Shown in pieces: positions 21,393-32,320 of a stretch of DNA of 64,000 nt. Below the pieces are notes generated by a model. That model was not told where the DNA came from. It searched no databases and saw only the letters and a program-made list of their open reading frames with translations. The stretch lies in assembly GCF_024166365.1 (NCBI RefSeq), contig NC_064838.1, positions 72,742,001 to 72,806,000 of the forward strand. The letters are read 5' to 3'. The position numbers were made by a program, and so were the translations under genes. Position 1 is the first letter of the stretch; each line of letters begins with the position of its first letter. This DNA is from Elephas maximus indicus. Lineage: Eukaryota; Chordata; Mammalia; Proboscidea; Elephantidae.

Positions 21393-22964
21393 GTTATACA
21401 TGCAGGTTAACATACACACATATATTCTCTTACTTCTATTAGCTGGGAGGGCCTAGAAGCCACAACACCCCAGAAAAGAATGTACCCAGGGCCTAGATTT
21501 TGGTTTCTAATACCATTCCCTAAGAAAAAGAATCAGGCTCCTTGGAAAAATGTCTGATTCTAGAACTGGGTAGGGAATATACAAGATGGTCCTGGTGTAT
21601 TTTGTAGTGCCATAAAGTTAGGAAGAGCTAAAACAAAACAAAATAAAAAACTACAATGGGAGTATGTCAAAGGGACACAGGAACTGAAAAATTCTTGTCA
21701 AGATGAACAATTTGAGCAAGAAAATAAAGCAGCACTGGATTTTAGCTCAGAGTATAAAATAAATATCCCTGATTCCTTAATGATATGAATAAATCATTGA
21801 ATACACAACTAAGTGGGGAGAATACACACATCTCCCATACAGAAGAACTCCGAACAATTTATGTAGACACATCTCCTTCAAAGAGGCAGAGAATAAGTCC
21901 CTATTCCTTAAGTCTTGGCTGTGCATAATGACTTCTTTCCAAAGACTACAGTATGGAATGCAAGGGGAAGTTACTTTACAGGCAAAAACTAATAAATATT
22001 ACCTTGGTCAGGTTATAATGATTAATACTCACATGGATAAGTCAGGTTGATGCTAAGTTTTCTTGATATGAAGCAATAAAAATAGCACTTTACTTCTGTG
22101 GTCTGACTCCCAGGAACTCATAAGTCCAGTCTAATCATGAAAAATATCATCACACAAATCCTACTTGAGTAACATTCTACAATGGCCCTGACCAGTACTG
22201 CTCAAATCTGTCAAGGTCATCAAAAATAAGAAAAGACTGAAAATATCAACATCTAGAGGAGTCTAAGGAAACATGATGAATGATTAAATGTAATGAAATA
22301 TTTCGATGGGATCTTGGTGTAGAAAAAGGACATTAGGTTAAAACAAAAAACAAGGACATATGAATAAAATACAGACTTTAATTAATGTGTTAATATTGGC
22401 TCATTACAAATATACCATACTAATGTAAACTGTTAACAAAAGGAAAACTGCATGTGAGTTATATGAGAACTCTGTGTTATCTCAGTATTTTTTCTATTAA
22501 GCTAAAACTATTTTTAAAATAAAAGTTTAGTTGAAAGAATCTATTACACACAGTCCCTATGTGACTGTCAGTTTGTCGTACTGTGGGGACTTGCCTGTTG
22601 CTGTGATGCTGCAAGCTATGCCACCGGTATTCAAATACAAACAGGGTCACTCATGGCAGAAAGGTTTCAGCTGAGCTTCCAGACTAAGATAGACTAGGAA
22701 GAAGGACCAGGCAGTCTACTTCTGAAAAGAATTACCCAGTGAAAACCTTATGAATAACATCAGAATATTGTCTGATATAGTGTCAGAAGATGGGCCCCTC
22801 AGGTTGGAAGGCACTCAAAAGATGACTGGGAAAGGGCTTCCTCCTCAAAGTAGAGTCAACCTTAATGACACAAATGCAGTCAAGCCTCCAGGACCTTCAT
22901 TTGTTGATGTGACATGACTCAAAATTAGAAGAAACCAGCTGCAAACATCCATTAACAACTGGAA

Positions 22965-23720
22965 CGTGGAATGTTGGAAGTATGAATGTAGGAAAATTGG
23001 AAATCATCAAAAATGGAATGGAAGGAATAAACATTGATATCCCAGGCATTAGTTAGTGGAAACGGATTGGTATTGGCCATTGTAAATTGGACAAGCATAT
23101 GGTCTACCATGCCAGGAATGACAACTTGAAGTGGAATGGCATTGCATTCATAGTCAAAAAGAACATTTCAAGATCTATCCTGAAGTACAATGCTGTCAGT
23201 GATAGGATAATATCCATACATCTACAAGAAAGACCAGTTAATATGACTATTAATCTACTTTACACACCAACCACTAAGGCCAAAGATAAAGACTTTTACC
23301 AAATTCTGCAGTCTGAAATTGATCAAACATGCAATTAGGATGCATTGATAATTACTGGTGATTGGAATGTGAAAGTTGGAAACAAAGAAGAAGGATTGGT
23401 AGTTGGAAAATATGGCCTTGGTGATAGAAAAAATGCCTGAGATGGCATGATAGAATTTGGTAAGACTGATGACTTCTTTATTGCAAATACCTTTTTTAAC
23501 CAACATAAATGACAACTACACATTTGAACATCACCAGATGGAATATACAGAAATCAAATCGACTGCATCTGTGGAAAGAGACAGTGGAAAAGCTCAATAG
23601 CAAAAGTCAGAGCAATGCTGGTGGCCGACTGCAGAACAGGGTATCAATTGCTCACATGCAAGTTCAAGATGAAGCTGAAGAAAATGAGAATAAGCCCACA
23701 AGAGCCAAAATACCACCCTG
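22965..23720 (+). pseudogene. RTE-R2 endonuclease domain, broken
   Basis: Contains the start block 'TWNVGSMNVGKLEII' (translated from aacgtggaatgttggaagta and following), then 'YHARNDNLKWNGIAFIVKKN' and 'IISIHLQERPVNMTINLLYTPTT' in the open piece 23087-23338, with the catalytic block 'ITGDWNVKVGN' near 23350. Stops and frame changes at 23338 and downstream separate the pieces. Endonucleases of this type nick the target to prime reverse transcription. Confidence 0.8.
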
Positions 23721-24219
23721 AGTATATCCCACCTGAATTTAGTGACCGCGTGAAAAATAGATTTGATGCATTGAACACTAATGACTGAAGACCAGACAAG
23801 TTGTAGAATGACATCAAGGAGATCATACACGAAAAAGCAAGAAGTCATTAAAAAGACAGGAAAGAAAAAAAGACCAAAGTGGATATCAGAACAGACTCTG
23901 ATACTTGCTCTGAACTTCGAATAGGTAAAGCAAAAGGAAGAAACGATGAAGTAAAAGAGCTCAACTGAAAATTTCAAAGGGCAGCTGGAGAAGACAAAGT
24001 AAAGTATGAAAATGACATGTGTAAATAGCTGGAGACAGAAAACCAAAAGGGAAAACCACACTCAGCATTTCTCAAGTTGAAAGAACTGAAGAAAAAATTC
24101 AAGCCTCGTGTTGCAATATTGAAGGATTCTATGGGGAAAATATTAAATAACGCAGGAAGCATTTAAAGAATATGGAAGAAATACACAGAGTCACTAACCA
24201 AAAAGAATTGGTCAGTGTT

Positions 24220-25290
24220 CAAGTATTTCAGGAGGTAGCATATGATCAGGAACCTATGGCACTGAAGAAGTCCAAGCTGCACTGAAGGCATTGGGGAAAA
24301 ACAAGTCTCCAGGAATTGATGGAATATCAATTGAGACGTGTCGACAAACAGATGCAGCGCTGGAAATGCTCAGTCATCTATGCCAAGAAATTTGGAAAAG
24401 AGCTACCTTGCCAACCAACTGGAAGAGATCCATATTCATGCCTATTCCCAAGGAAGGTGATCCATCTGAATGCAGAAATTATCGAACAATATCATTAATA
24501 TCACACACAAGTAAAATTTTGCTGAAGATCATTCAAAAGCGACTGCAGCAGTATATCGACAGGGAACAGCCAGAAATTCAAGCCAGATTTAGAAGAGGAC
24601 GTGGAACCAGGAATATCATTGCTGATGTCAGATGGATCCTGGCTGAAGTCAGAGAATACCAGAAAGATATTTACCTGTGTTCCATTGACTATGCTAAGAC
24701 ATTCAACTGTGTGGATCATAACAAACTATGGATAACATTGTGGAGAATGGGAATTTTGGAACACTTAATTGTGCTCATGAGGAACCTGTACAGAGATCAA
24801 GAGGCACTCATTCCAACAGAACAAGAGGATAATGCATGATTTAAAGTCAGAAAAGGTGTGTTTCAGGGTTGTATCCTTTCACCATATCTATTCAATCTGT
24901 ATGCAGAGCAAATAACCTGAGAAACCAGACCATATGAAGAAAAATGGGGCATCGGGACTGGAGGACAACTCATTAAAACCTGAGTTATGCAGATGACACA
25001 ACCTTGCTTCCTGAAAGATTGAATCACATACTGATGAAGATCAAAGACTACAGCCCTCAGTATGGATTACATCTCAAGATAAAGAAAACAAAAATCCTCA
25101 CAATTTGTCCAATAAGCAACATTGTGATAAACAGAGAAAAGATTGAAGTTGTCAAGGATTTCATTTTACTTGTATCCACAATCGACACCCATAGAAACAA
25201 CAGTCAAGAAATCAAAAGACACGTTGCATTGGGCAAATCTGCTGCAAAAGACCTCTTTAAAGTGTTAAAAAGATGTCACCTTGAAGACTA
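24220..25290 (+). pseudogene. RTE-R2 reverse transcriptase domain, broken
   Basis: The open piece 24291-24839 (182 aa) carries the RT N-terminal blocks: NKSPGIDGISIE, SIFMPIPKEGDP, YRTISLISHTSKILL, RFRRGRGTRNIIADVRWIL and CSIDYAKTFNCVDHNKL (the A-motif region). A second piece 25004-25291 covers the region after the active site (MKIKDYSPQYGLHLKIKKTK). The YADD region, near 24990, has 'tatgcagatgacacaacc' in a shifted frame. The domain order matches R4. Confidence 0.85.
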
Positions 25291-25754
25291 AGGTGCGCCT
25301 CACCCAAGTCATGGCTTTTTCAATTACCTCATATGCATGTGAAAGCTGAACAATGAATAAGGAAGACCAGTGAAGAACTGACATCTTTGAATTGTGGTTT
25401 TGGTGAAGAATATTGGATATACCATGGATTGTCCAAAGATTGAATGAATCTGTCTTAGAAGTACAACCAGAATGCTCCTTAGAAGCAAGGATGGAGAGAT
25501 TATATCTCATACACTTTGGACATGTTATCAGGAGGGATCAGTCCCTGGATAAGGACATCATGCTTGGTAACGTAGAGGGTCAATGAAAAAGCTAACCCTC
25601 AACGAGATGATCGATACGGTGGCAGCAACAATGCACTCAAGCATAACAAAGATTTTGAGAATGTAGTGGGGTCAAACAGTGTTTCATTCTGTTCTACATA
25701 GGATTGGTATGAGTCAGAACTGATTCAAGGGCACCTAACAACCATAACAACACG

Positions 25755-26222
25755 TATGTATTAAAATATATCCTTAAGTTTATATGTGAAGTTTCCAATC
25801 CCCAAAGACAAATAGAGATCAGATTTATTAAGATACTGATAATAAAAAGCAATAATAAGGAAAACTACAAAAAAAGGAAAATGCAGTATTTGACTTACAT
25901 CACAACCGAATTAGGTTGGAGAGGTTGGAACAAAACTTTGTAGTAAATTGAGGACTATCTGTATTTAATTTAATAATTAGAAATGGATAATTTAATACAT
26001 GCATTTGTTTTTCTTATTATTTTTTACTGTATTGTCCTTGAGATCAGGGGTCTTAGGCTCTAGTCCACCCATGGGCATATGACAGACTATGCCATGTATT
26101 GCACGGTTGGTATACATCTTTGCTAATAGTTATAGTACGGTAGATTAGAGTCCAACATATTAAATGCCTAAACAGAATTAATGAGCAAATCAGAGTAGGC
26201 CAAATATTTATTGTTGCTGTTG
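25755..26222. other. No recognisable gene or repeat
   Basis: AT-rich sequence between R2 and the next SINE. No open frame with known motifs was seen. Confidence 0.45.
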
Positions 26223-26225
26223 TTA

Positions 26226-26388
26226 AAAAAGTTGTTGTTAGGTACCATCAAGTCAGTTCCAACTCATAGCGACCTGATCCGATGGAGTAGAACCGCTCCA
26301 TAGACTTTCCAAGGAGTGGCTGGTGGATTTAAAATGCTGATCTTTTGGTTAGTAGCTGAGCTCTTTGCCACTCAGAACCATGCTTTGC
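26226..26388 (-). mobile_element. AfroSINE, antisense
   Basis: 'gttgttgttaggtaccatca' and 'gtcagttccaactcatagcg' are the complement of the SINE/RTE tail 'cgctatgagt...ccaactcgatggcacctaacaac'. The body follows with 'ctttccaaggagtggctggt' and the degraded head. This copy keeps the RTE-like CAACAAC end rather than a T-rich tail. Confidence 0.82.
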
Positions 26389-26814
26389 TTTTGGTTGAAC
26401 GTGTTTAAAATTTAGTTTCTTCATTTAGTTGATTGGTTGATTATTTTGCTAATAAATACTCTTCTGTAAGTATGAATATGACTATTAAAGAGGTCTTATA
26501 AATCACACAACTTCTGTTTTATACCTCTATCATTTTACTGTTTTTCTTTAAGAACTGACTTGCACTCTCAGCACTGTAATATGAAAAATGGAAAACAATA
26601 TAATTCACGTTCTTTAAAATAAGTTCTTGAAGATGAGGGGAATAACTAGAATGATTGGACACTCTTCTTTTTCCCTTAGAGGGCTTTCACTTCCTTTTTT
26701 TCCCATACAATGTCTCAACAAGTCTCTACCCTATCTCACCAAAATTGACCTAGAAGACAGAACAGAGAACAATTAAAGGAGGGGAAAATATTAGTTATGT
26801 TGGTATTGAAGGAG

Positions 26815-27033
26815 ACATCCTGGCTTCAGGTCCCAGCCCCACTCATTTGTAAATATACTACACTGGGAAATCCCTTAAGAACTTTGTATTTACATTTCCT
26901 GGTCTAATGGGGGTAACAATAATAGCTATTTAATAGAGTTGTTATAAAAATTAGGGAAGATAATACGTGTAAATGGCGAGACTTTGTATCTAGCAAATTA
27001 TAAGCACTAAAATTATTAGCTACTACTTTTAGT
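26815..27033 (+). repeat. MIR, sense
   Basis: Degenerate MIR: 'ctggcttcaggtcccagccc', a MIR-core-like stretch 'tggtctaatgggggtaacaa', 'tagagttgttataaaaatta' and 'agcactaaaattattagcta' follow the MIR consensus order. An AfroSINE begins directly after it. Confidence 0.65.
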
Positions 27034-27035
27034 TA

Positions 27036-27224
27036 TAGGAGTCGCTGGGTGGTGCAAGTGGTTCTGTGGTCAGCTACTAGCTGGAAAGTTGGCAGTTCAA
27101 ATCTATCAACAGGCACCATAGAAGAAAGGCCTGGCAATCTACTTCTGAAAGATCACAGCCATTGAAAACTCTATGTGCATTTCTATATGCATGGGGTCAC
27201 CATGAGTTGGTATTGACTTGATGG

Positions 27225-27226
<2 letters not shown>
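27036..27226 (+). mobile_element. AfroSINE, long type, sense
   Basis: Head 'ggagtcgctgggtggtgcaa' with B-box region 'ggcagttcaaatct'; middle 'ggcctggcaatctacttctg' and 'cattgaaaactctatg' (RTE-5'-like block); tail 'ggtcaccatgagttggtatt'. A (TA)n tract follows directly. Confidence 0.85.
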
Positions 27227-27266
<40 letters not shown>

Positions 27267-27306
27267 CTACTAGTCATATCACTACTACTGCTACTACTAC
27301 TATTAC
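27227..27306 (+). repeat. (TA)n microsatellite and (ACT/CTA)n
   Basis: Uninterrupted TA dinucleotides to about 27262, then short repeated CTA/ACT triplets near 27285-27303. The TA array grew at the tail of the preceding SINE. Confidence 0.88.
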
Positions 27307-27526
27307 AAAGTTGATTTTAATACTGTCAAGTGATGGGTGAATTTAAGCTCTCTCACATACACAAAAAAGTCAAAGAATCCTTATCCCACATCAAACATTG
27401 TGTAAGTACTAGAAGTGCAAGGTCTTAATATAGCATATAGGTTTATTTGTATTTGTTCTACCATGAGATGCTCATAGTTTTGAATTGATACCTTAATTCA
27501 AAAATTAAAATTAAAGTGAAACTATT

Positions 27527-28049
27527 TGTGTTAGTCATCTAGTGCTGCTCTAACAGAAATACCACAAGTGGATGGCTTTAACAAAGACAATTTATTCTCT
27601 CACAGTCTAGTAGGTTACAAGTCCAAATTCAGGGTGTGACCTCCAGAGGAAGGCTTTCTGTCCCTGTTGGCTCTGGAGGAAGTTCCTTGTCCTCAATCTT
27701 CCCCTGGTCGAGAAGCTTCTCAAGCACAGGGACCCCAGGTCCAAAGGATGTGCTCCACTCCTGGTGCTGCTTTCTTGGTGGTATGAGGTTCCCAACTCTT
27801 TGCTTGCTTCCCTTTCCTTTTATCTCTTGAGAGATAAAAGGTAGTACAGGCCACATCCCAGGGAAAATCCCTTTACATTGGGTCAGGGAGGCGATGTGAG
27901 CAAGAGTGTTACATCCCATCCTAATCCTTTTAACCGCAGGCAGAGATTATGATTTATAACACATAGGAAAATCACAAAATGGAGGACAACCACACAAGGC
28001 CTAACCAACTTGACACATATTTTTTGGGGACACAATTCAATCCATTACA
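27527..28049 (-). mobile_element. Solo LTR, MaLR/ERVL-type, antisense
   Basis: Minus strand begins TGTAATGGATTGAATTGTGT, the hallmark start of MaLR-type LTRs, and ends with CTAACACA, giving TG...CA termini. Perfect 5-bp direct repeats CTATT at 27522-27526 and 28050-28054 flank it, as expected for ERVL/MaLR integrase. No internal retroviral sequence is present, so it is a solo LTR or a complete non-autonomous remnant. An open frame of about 96 codons on either strand is not a gene. Confidence 0.82.
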
Positions 28050-28054
28050 CTATT

Positions 28055-28689
28055 CTATTGCCAAAATGTAGGAAAGAAAAGGTTTGTGTTAAATAGCTGC
28101 CTCCTACCAGCTGTTGAACAGGTTAATGATTTTGCATCTTAAAAATATAGTAGTAAGTAACAATAATAAAATAAGCTGGCTGTATCCTTTCTTTTTCTAT
28201 CACCCTGTGTACTTTCTCTCCTTCACGGCCAAATTCCTCAAATGTATTGGCCTTACTAGTTTCTTTCCTTTCTTAAATTCAGTTTACTTGTAAATCAATT
28301 CAATCTGAATCATGCCCTTACCTCACTTTCAAATTATTATTTTCTGAGTTCGTCAATAACCAATGCATAGCTAAACATCAACAGAAAATTCAAAGCTTCT
28401 TTCCTCCTCACCTCTCAGAAATGTTTGACACAGTTAATCAGTCCCCCTTAAACACTCTTTTAGCTTTCCTTCAAAAATTTGATATTGCTATGATCCATCT
28501 TTTTTTTTTGGACCACTCACAAATCATGTTGTATGGATTAGATTGGATGTGAGAAATCATCACGGAATTTGGAGCCCATATGTAAAAAGAGCTTGGAGGT
28601 GAAGTCTGACCCCCTCTAACTTCACAACTAGGAAGGAGAATCAAGGTCACACATGTCTCCTCTCTCCCCCGTTTTCACCATTTCTGACA
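28055..28689. other. No recognisable gene
   Basis: Sequence between the two LTR-like elements. Pyrimidine-rich, with a T-run at 28501-28509; nothing assignable. Confidence 0.4.
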
Positions 28690-29335
28690 TGAACTATCCC
28701 ACCTACAGTACTCTACTTCTCTCCTGGGTTTGTTAATTCATTGCAATGGCCACATGGAACTCACAGACAATACTCAGGATTCTGGGGTTTGTTAGTGAAG
28801 TAACAGTTACAATTCTGGCTCAGGAGCACTCAGGATATAGTTCTTCCATCAGGACACCTCTTCCCAGCTGTGTCCATAGGCACACCGCTCCCTGGCCCTA
28901 GGCCTCTGCTCAAGGGCAGTCAGCTTTTTCTCTCTGTGGGCCGGGAAACCCACCATGCCTCCGGCTGCTGGATCTCTGCTGCCAGGTCTCTCCTGCTGGG
29001 TCTCTCCAGCCACCACGTATCACCGTCTTCAGGGTTACAGCTCGCTCCTCATGGCCTCTTGCTTCCAGGAGCTTCTCAGTGCAGGGATCTTTGGTCCAAA
29101 GGATGTGCTGGATCCTGGCTGTTCTTCCTTAGTAGTGGTGGGATCTTCTCTTTCCCTTCTCTGGGATGTCTCATTTCAAGCCCAGCAGAATGGAAAAACC
29201 GGCCAGTTCTTTTGGTAGGCCACAGTTACCCTATCACACAGTCTCGCCCAATCACTTGGGTGGGAGTTACAAGACCATGACTAAAGAGGCCACACAAAAG
29301 TAATCAAACACACCGCACCATAATTTATTATTATT
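28690..29335 (-). mobile_element. Possible second ERV LTR, antisense, diverged
   Basis: Parts resemble the core of the LTR at 27527-28049: 'ggagcttctcagtgcaggga' against 'gaagcttctcaagcacaggg', and in both 'ggtccaaaggatgtgct' follows. The rest differs, and no duplicated ends were found. Long open frames at 28870-29280 have no known domain. It could be a distinct ERVL-type LTR family; boundaries are uncertain. Confidence 0.45.
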
Positions 29336-30155
29336 TCTAGTAGTGCTTGTTCTCACCTGACCATTCTCTCACCAAACATTATGGCCTTTACCCAGTTATC
29401 TGGACCAAAAGCTTAGAACTTTTGACTCTTCTCTTTTAATCGAAACACTACTTCCAATCATTTACTAATAATGATTTTTTAAAACATCTTTCTCTGGTTT
29501 TAGAACCAGATTGAGAAATGGACACAACGCAGACTTTTGGTGGACATTAGAGTAGAGAAATGTAAATAAACATGCACTGATCATGCTTGGCCTGACCTTT
29601 CACTACAATTGCCCAGGGGTCTGTGTCCATGAGCAGAACACATTGTCTTCCGTCTCCACTACTTTCTCAATACTGTACATTTGTGGGGCAATGCTTACAC
29701 GCTGACTGGAGAAATACTACCACCCCAAAAGGCAAAAAAAAAAAAAAAAAAAACAATTTTTTGAGCAGTATTTTATGAGAAGGGAAAAATAATGTCTAAA
29801 ATCCTTTTGGTTTCACATGGAAATTGTGGAAAGAGAAAAGACCTCTCTACCCAACACAATAGCTTCTTAATTGATCTCTCAAACTCCATTTTTACTTCCC
29901 TTAATGTCCACCCCAATGAATTTGCAATATTGACCAGGCAGTGAGAGAAAGAAGGAATTGAGATTCTTGAAAATGGACATATTTTTTCATTTCTTGAGGA
30001 CAAGGCCCAAAAGCATTTTTTTCAAATGTTTGATAGATTAGTTTAATTAATTCCATTGAAATTTGGAATTTCCCTGATCAGCCCTGTTTATTTATGCGGC
30101 TAACAATTAATTTGTAGATAATAAGTAAAGTGGATGTTATCTGTGAAGTTTATGG
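29336..30155. other. No recognisable gene; A-run at 29733-29755
   Basis: Single-copy looking sequence. A run of about 20 A residues at 29733-29755 may be the tail or complement of an unrecognised retroelement. The antisense open frame at 29773-30003 shows no known motif. Confidence 0.4.
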
Positions 30156-30160
30156 TGCTG

Positions 30161-30330
30161 TTTGGAAACCCTGGTGGCATAGTGGCTAAGAGCTACAGCT
30201 GCTAACAAAATGGCTGGCAGTTTGAATCCACCAGGCACTCCTTGGAAACCATATGGGGCAGTTCTACTCTGTCCCATAGGGTCACTACGAGTAGGAATTG
30301 GCTCGATGGCCATGGGTTTGGTTTTTGTGT
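30161..30330 (+). mobile_element. Short AfroSINE, sense, well preserved
   Basis: 'ggaaaccctggtggcatagt' (head and A-box region), 'ggcagtttgaatccaccagg' (B-box region), 'ctctgtcccatagggtcact' and 'gggtttggtttttgtgtgtg' tail. One of the clearest short-type copies. Confidence 0.9.
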
Positions 30331-30334
30331 GTGT

Positions 30335-31369
30335 ACGTCTACTCCACTCTACCTACCAATAGTAAAAAAAACCTGACAGCTTGCACTGTCCATTTGAGGA
30401 GTTTATAGAAGGTTACTATGGCAAACATGCATAAAGTTCAATAGTGATTTAAATTGCATGAAGGTTATTAATTAGAAACTTTTAGTTTTACAGATTGAGT
30501 ACTTAAGTGATGCAATTGACAGCAATAGATTATCTCTGGAAAATGTATTCAGGAAAGGGGAACCAAATTGCACATCGAGCATTTATTGTTGTTTCTGTAC
30601 AAATTTCTCTTGAGACAAATATAATTAAGCTGTGCAGTAGATGCAATCCCTATGGTCTCTAGTAAAGACAGAAATACAGCCTACTCCTTTACCATACTAC
30701 AACTTAGAATTCTGGAAAGTCTAGGAACCCAATAAGAAGTAAGTTTAGGGTGCTTGTGACTCTAGGTATAGTCCTTATTCATACTATTCTGTAAAATTAC
30801 ATTGATGTTCTGGAAAGGAAATTCTTTGACTTCTTTGGATTTTAGCTTCCTAGTTATTGACTTACTGTGTTAAAATCAAGATAAGCAAAAATATGTATGT
30901 AAATATATAAGAAAATATCTAGAAATACATTCTCTTCCAAACTGTGATAAGTAGTTTTAAGGAAGGTTGTGGAATTTGCAAGATCATAATAATTACTTTT
31001 TACTCTATATACTTAGGTGGCATGTGACCTCCTTTAGAATATATTACTTATGTAATAATAAAAAAATGTGCATATAATTATAGTACTGATATGAAAACAA
31101 GAAAATCTGAATCTGTAACTAAAAGTGGTTATTTTTTTAAATGTCTGTAACAAAAGAATAAGATACACAACTCAGAATAAGGAAGGAATATTGCATCCAT
31201 TTTAATTGAAACTTACTTAAAAAGGTTTAATAAATGGAATCCAGGTATCTTGGTTCTCAGCTCAGACCACTGATCCTAGGAGAGCTTCTTTGGCTGAGGT
31301 TTGATGGAGACCTGTGTTAGGTGATTGGAATCTTTTAAGTATTATGTATTCTCTTTCTCGTCTCCACAG
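30335..31369. other. Upstream region of the OR pseudogene
   Basis: No gene or clear transposon. A splice-acceptor-like 'ctctttctcgtctccacag' ends at 31369, directly before the OR ATG, as is common for OR genes whose coding exon follows an untranslated exon; the upstream exon is not identified. Confidence 0.45.
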
Positions 31370-32320
31370 ATGCCTGGCTCTGAGCCCGTGGTGGGTGGAA
31401 ACCGGTCCCTTTGCACCAAATTCACATTTGTGGCTTTTTCCTCTCTAGGAGAGTTACAGCCTTTGCTCTTCGTGGTGTCCTTAGTTATCTACTTGTTTAC
31501 AGTGGGAGGAAATCTCATCATCATTTGCCTGATCTGGATCACTCCTTTCCTGCACACTCCCATGTATTTCTTCCTGGTGAATCTCTCCTTTCTGGAGAAG
31601 TGCTGTATCAGCAGTGTGGTGCCTCTGATGGTGGTGCACCTGCTAGTAGACACAAAGACTATTAACACAGGAGGCTGTGCAGCTCAGATGTTCATATTCA
31701 CCATCTTGGGGCTGACAGAGTGCTGCCTGCCAGCAGCCGTGGCTTATGACTGATTTGTGGCTATTTGTTACCCGCTGCATTATATTCTCTTGACGGGCCC
31801 TCATGTGTATTTGAAACTGGCTGCAGCATCTTGGACCACTGGAGTGGTGGTGGAGTCAGTCCAGACCACTTGAATCTTCACTCTGTCCTTCTGTGGAACA
31901 GGACAGATTCAGCACTTTTTTTGTGACATCATGCCTGTGGTGAAATTGGCTTGTGTTGACAGTTCCCACAATGAGATTGTGTTGTTTACTATCTCCATGC
32001 TCTTCATTATGAGCCCCTGTCTCCTCATTCTGTGCTCCCATGTGCATATTCTTATAGCCATCTTGAGAATCCCCTCAGCAGCTGGCAGATGCAAAGCGTT
32101 CTCCGCTTGTTCTTCTCATATCCTGGTTGTTTCTCTGTTCTATGGAACTGCCTTATTCACTTATCTGCATCCCAAGATCGCCCACACTCCAGAAACAGAC
32201 AAAGCAACCGCTCTTATGTACACAGTGGTCACTCCTGCTCCGAATCCTGTCATCTACACCTTGAGGAACAAGGAAGTGAAGGAAGCCTTTCAAAGGGTAA
32301 CACAAAGGAACCCTCTTTGA
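31370..32320 (+). pseudogene. Olfactory receptor pseudogene, class II, OR10-like
   Basis: Single-exon 317-codon reading frame (ATG 31370, TGA 32318-32320), the normal OR length, with no frameshift. An odorant-sensing seven-helix GPCR is recognisable: N-terminal NRS glycosylation motif, TM1 with GGNLI, LHTPMYFFLVNLSF at the TM2 entry, conserved cysteine in 'GGCAAQM', KAFSACSSH at TM6, and NPVIYTLRNKEVK at TM7. Two in-frame stops kill it: TGA 31751-31753 (codon 128), which replaces arginine of the MAYDRYVAI-type motif, and TGA 31871-31873 (codon 168), where related receptors have tryptophan. Motif wording such as FSSLGELQ points to family OR10, but the orthologue is not assigned. 'NPVIY' is preceded by PAP where receptors usually have PML/PAL. 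Confidence 0.93.

Larger units (their letters stand above)
12310..22535 (+). repeat. Ancient L1M-type 3'UTR split by nested L1s
   Basis: The flanks at 12310-12641 and 21188-22535 (minus an antisense RTE piece at 21190-21390) together read as one old L1M-type 3'UTR: 'actttgaaaatgggtgaggg' and 'cacagtgttactggctaaca' on the left; 'agctgggagggcctagaagc', 'gattctagaactgggtaggg', 'gacttctttccaaagactac', 'aaaaggacattaggttaaaa' on the right; ending near 22535 at 'aaactatttttaaaataaaa'. The L1-B insertion splits it at AAAGATAAATATGCACAT. Subfamily not assigned. Confidence 0.7.
22551..25752 (+). mobile_element. Full-length BovB/RTE-type LINE, copy R2, decayed
   Basis: About 3.2 kb, the same length and order as R4: 5' leader (22551-22990), endonuclease (about 22965-23700), linker, reverse transcriptase (24220-25290), C-terminal region (25300-25620), and 3' end 'tgagtcagaactgattcaag' then 'cacctaacaaccataacaac'. 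The 5' end is placed by alignment of 'gactgtcagtttgtcgtact' with 'tctgtcagtttcttgtactg' in R4. No convincing target duplication was found. ORFs have many stops and frameshifts. Confidence 0.9.

Noticed and set aside
22541..25760. Target duplication for RTE-R2
   Set aside because: Only ACACA/ACACG-like similarity was found at the ends; too short and imprecise to claim.
28870..29280. 136-codon plus-strand frame
   Set aside because: It overlaps a repeat-like (LTR-type) segment, has no known domain and no clear coding signature.
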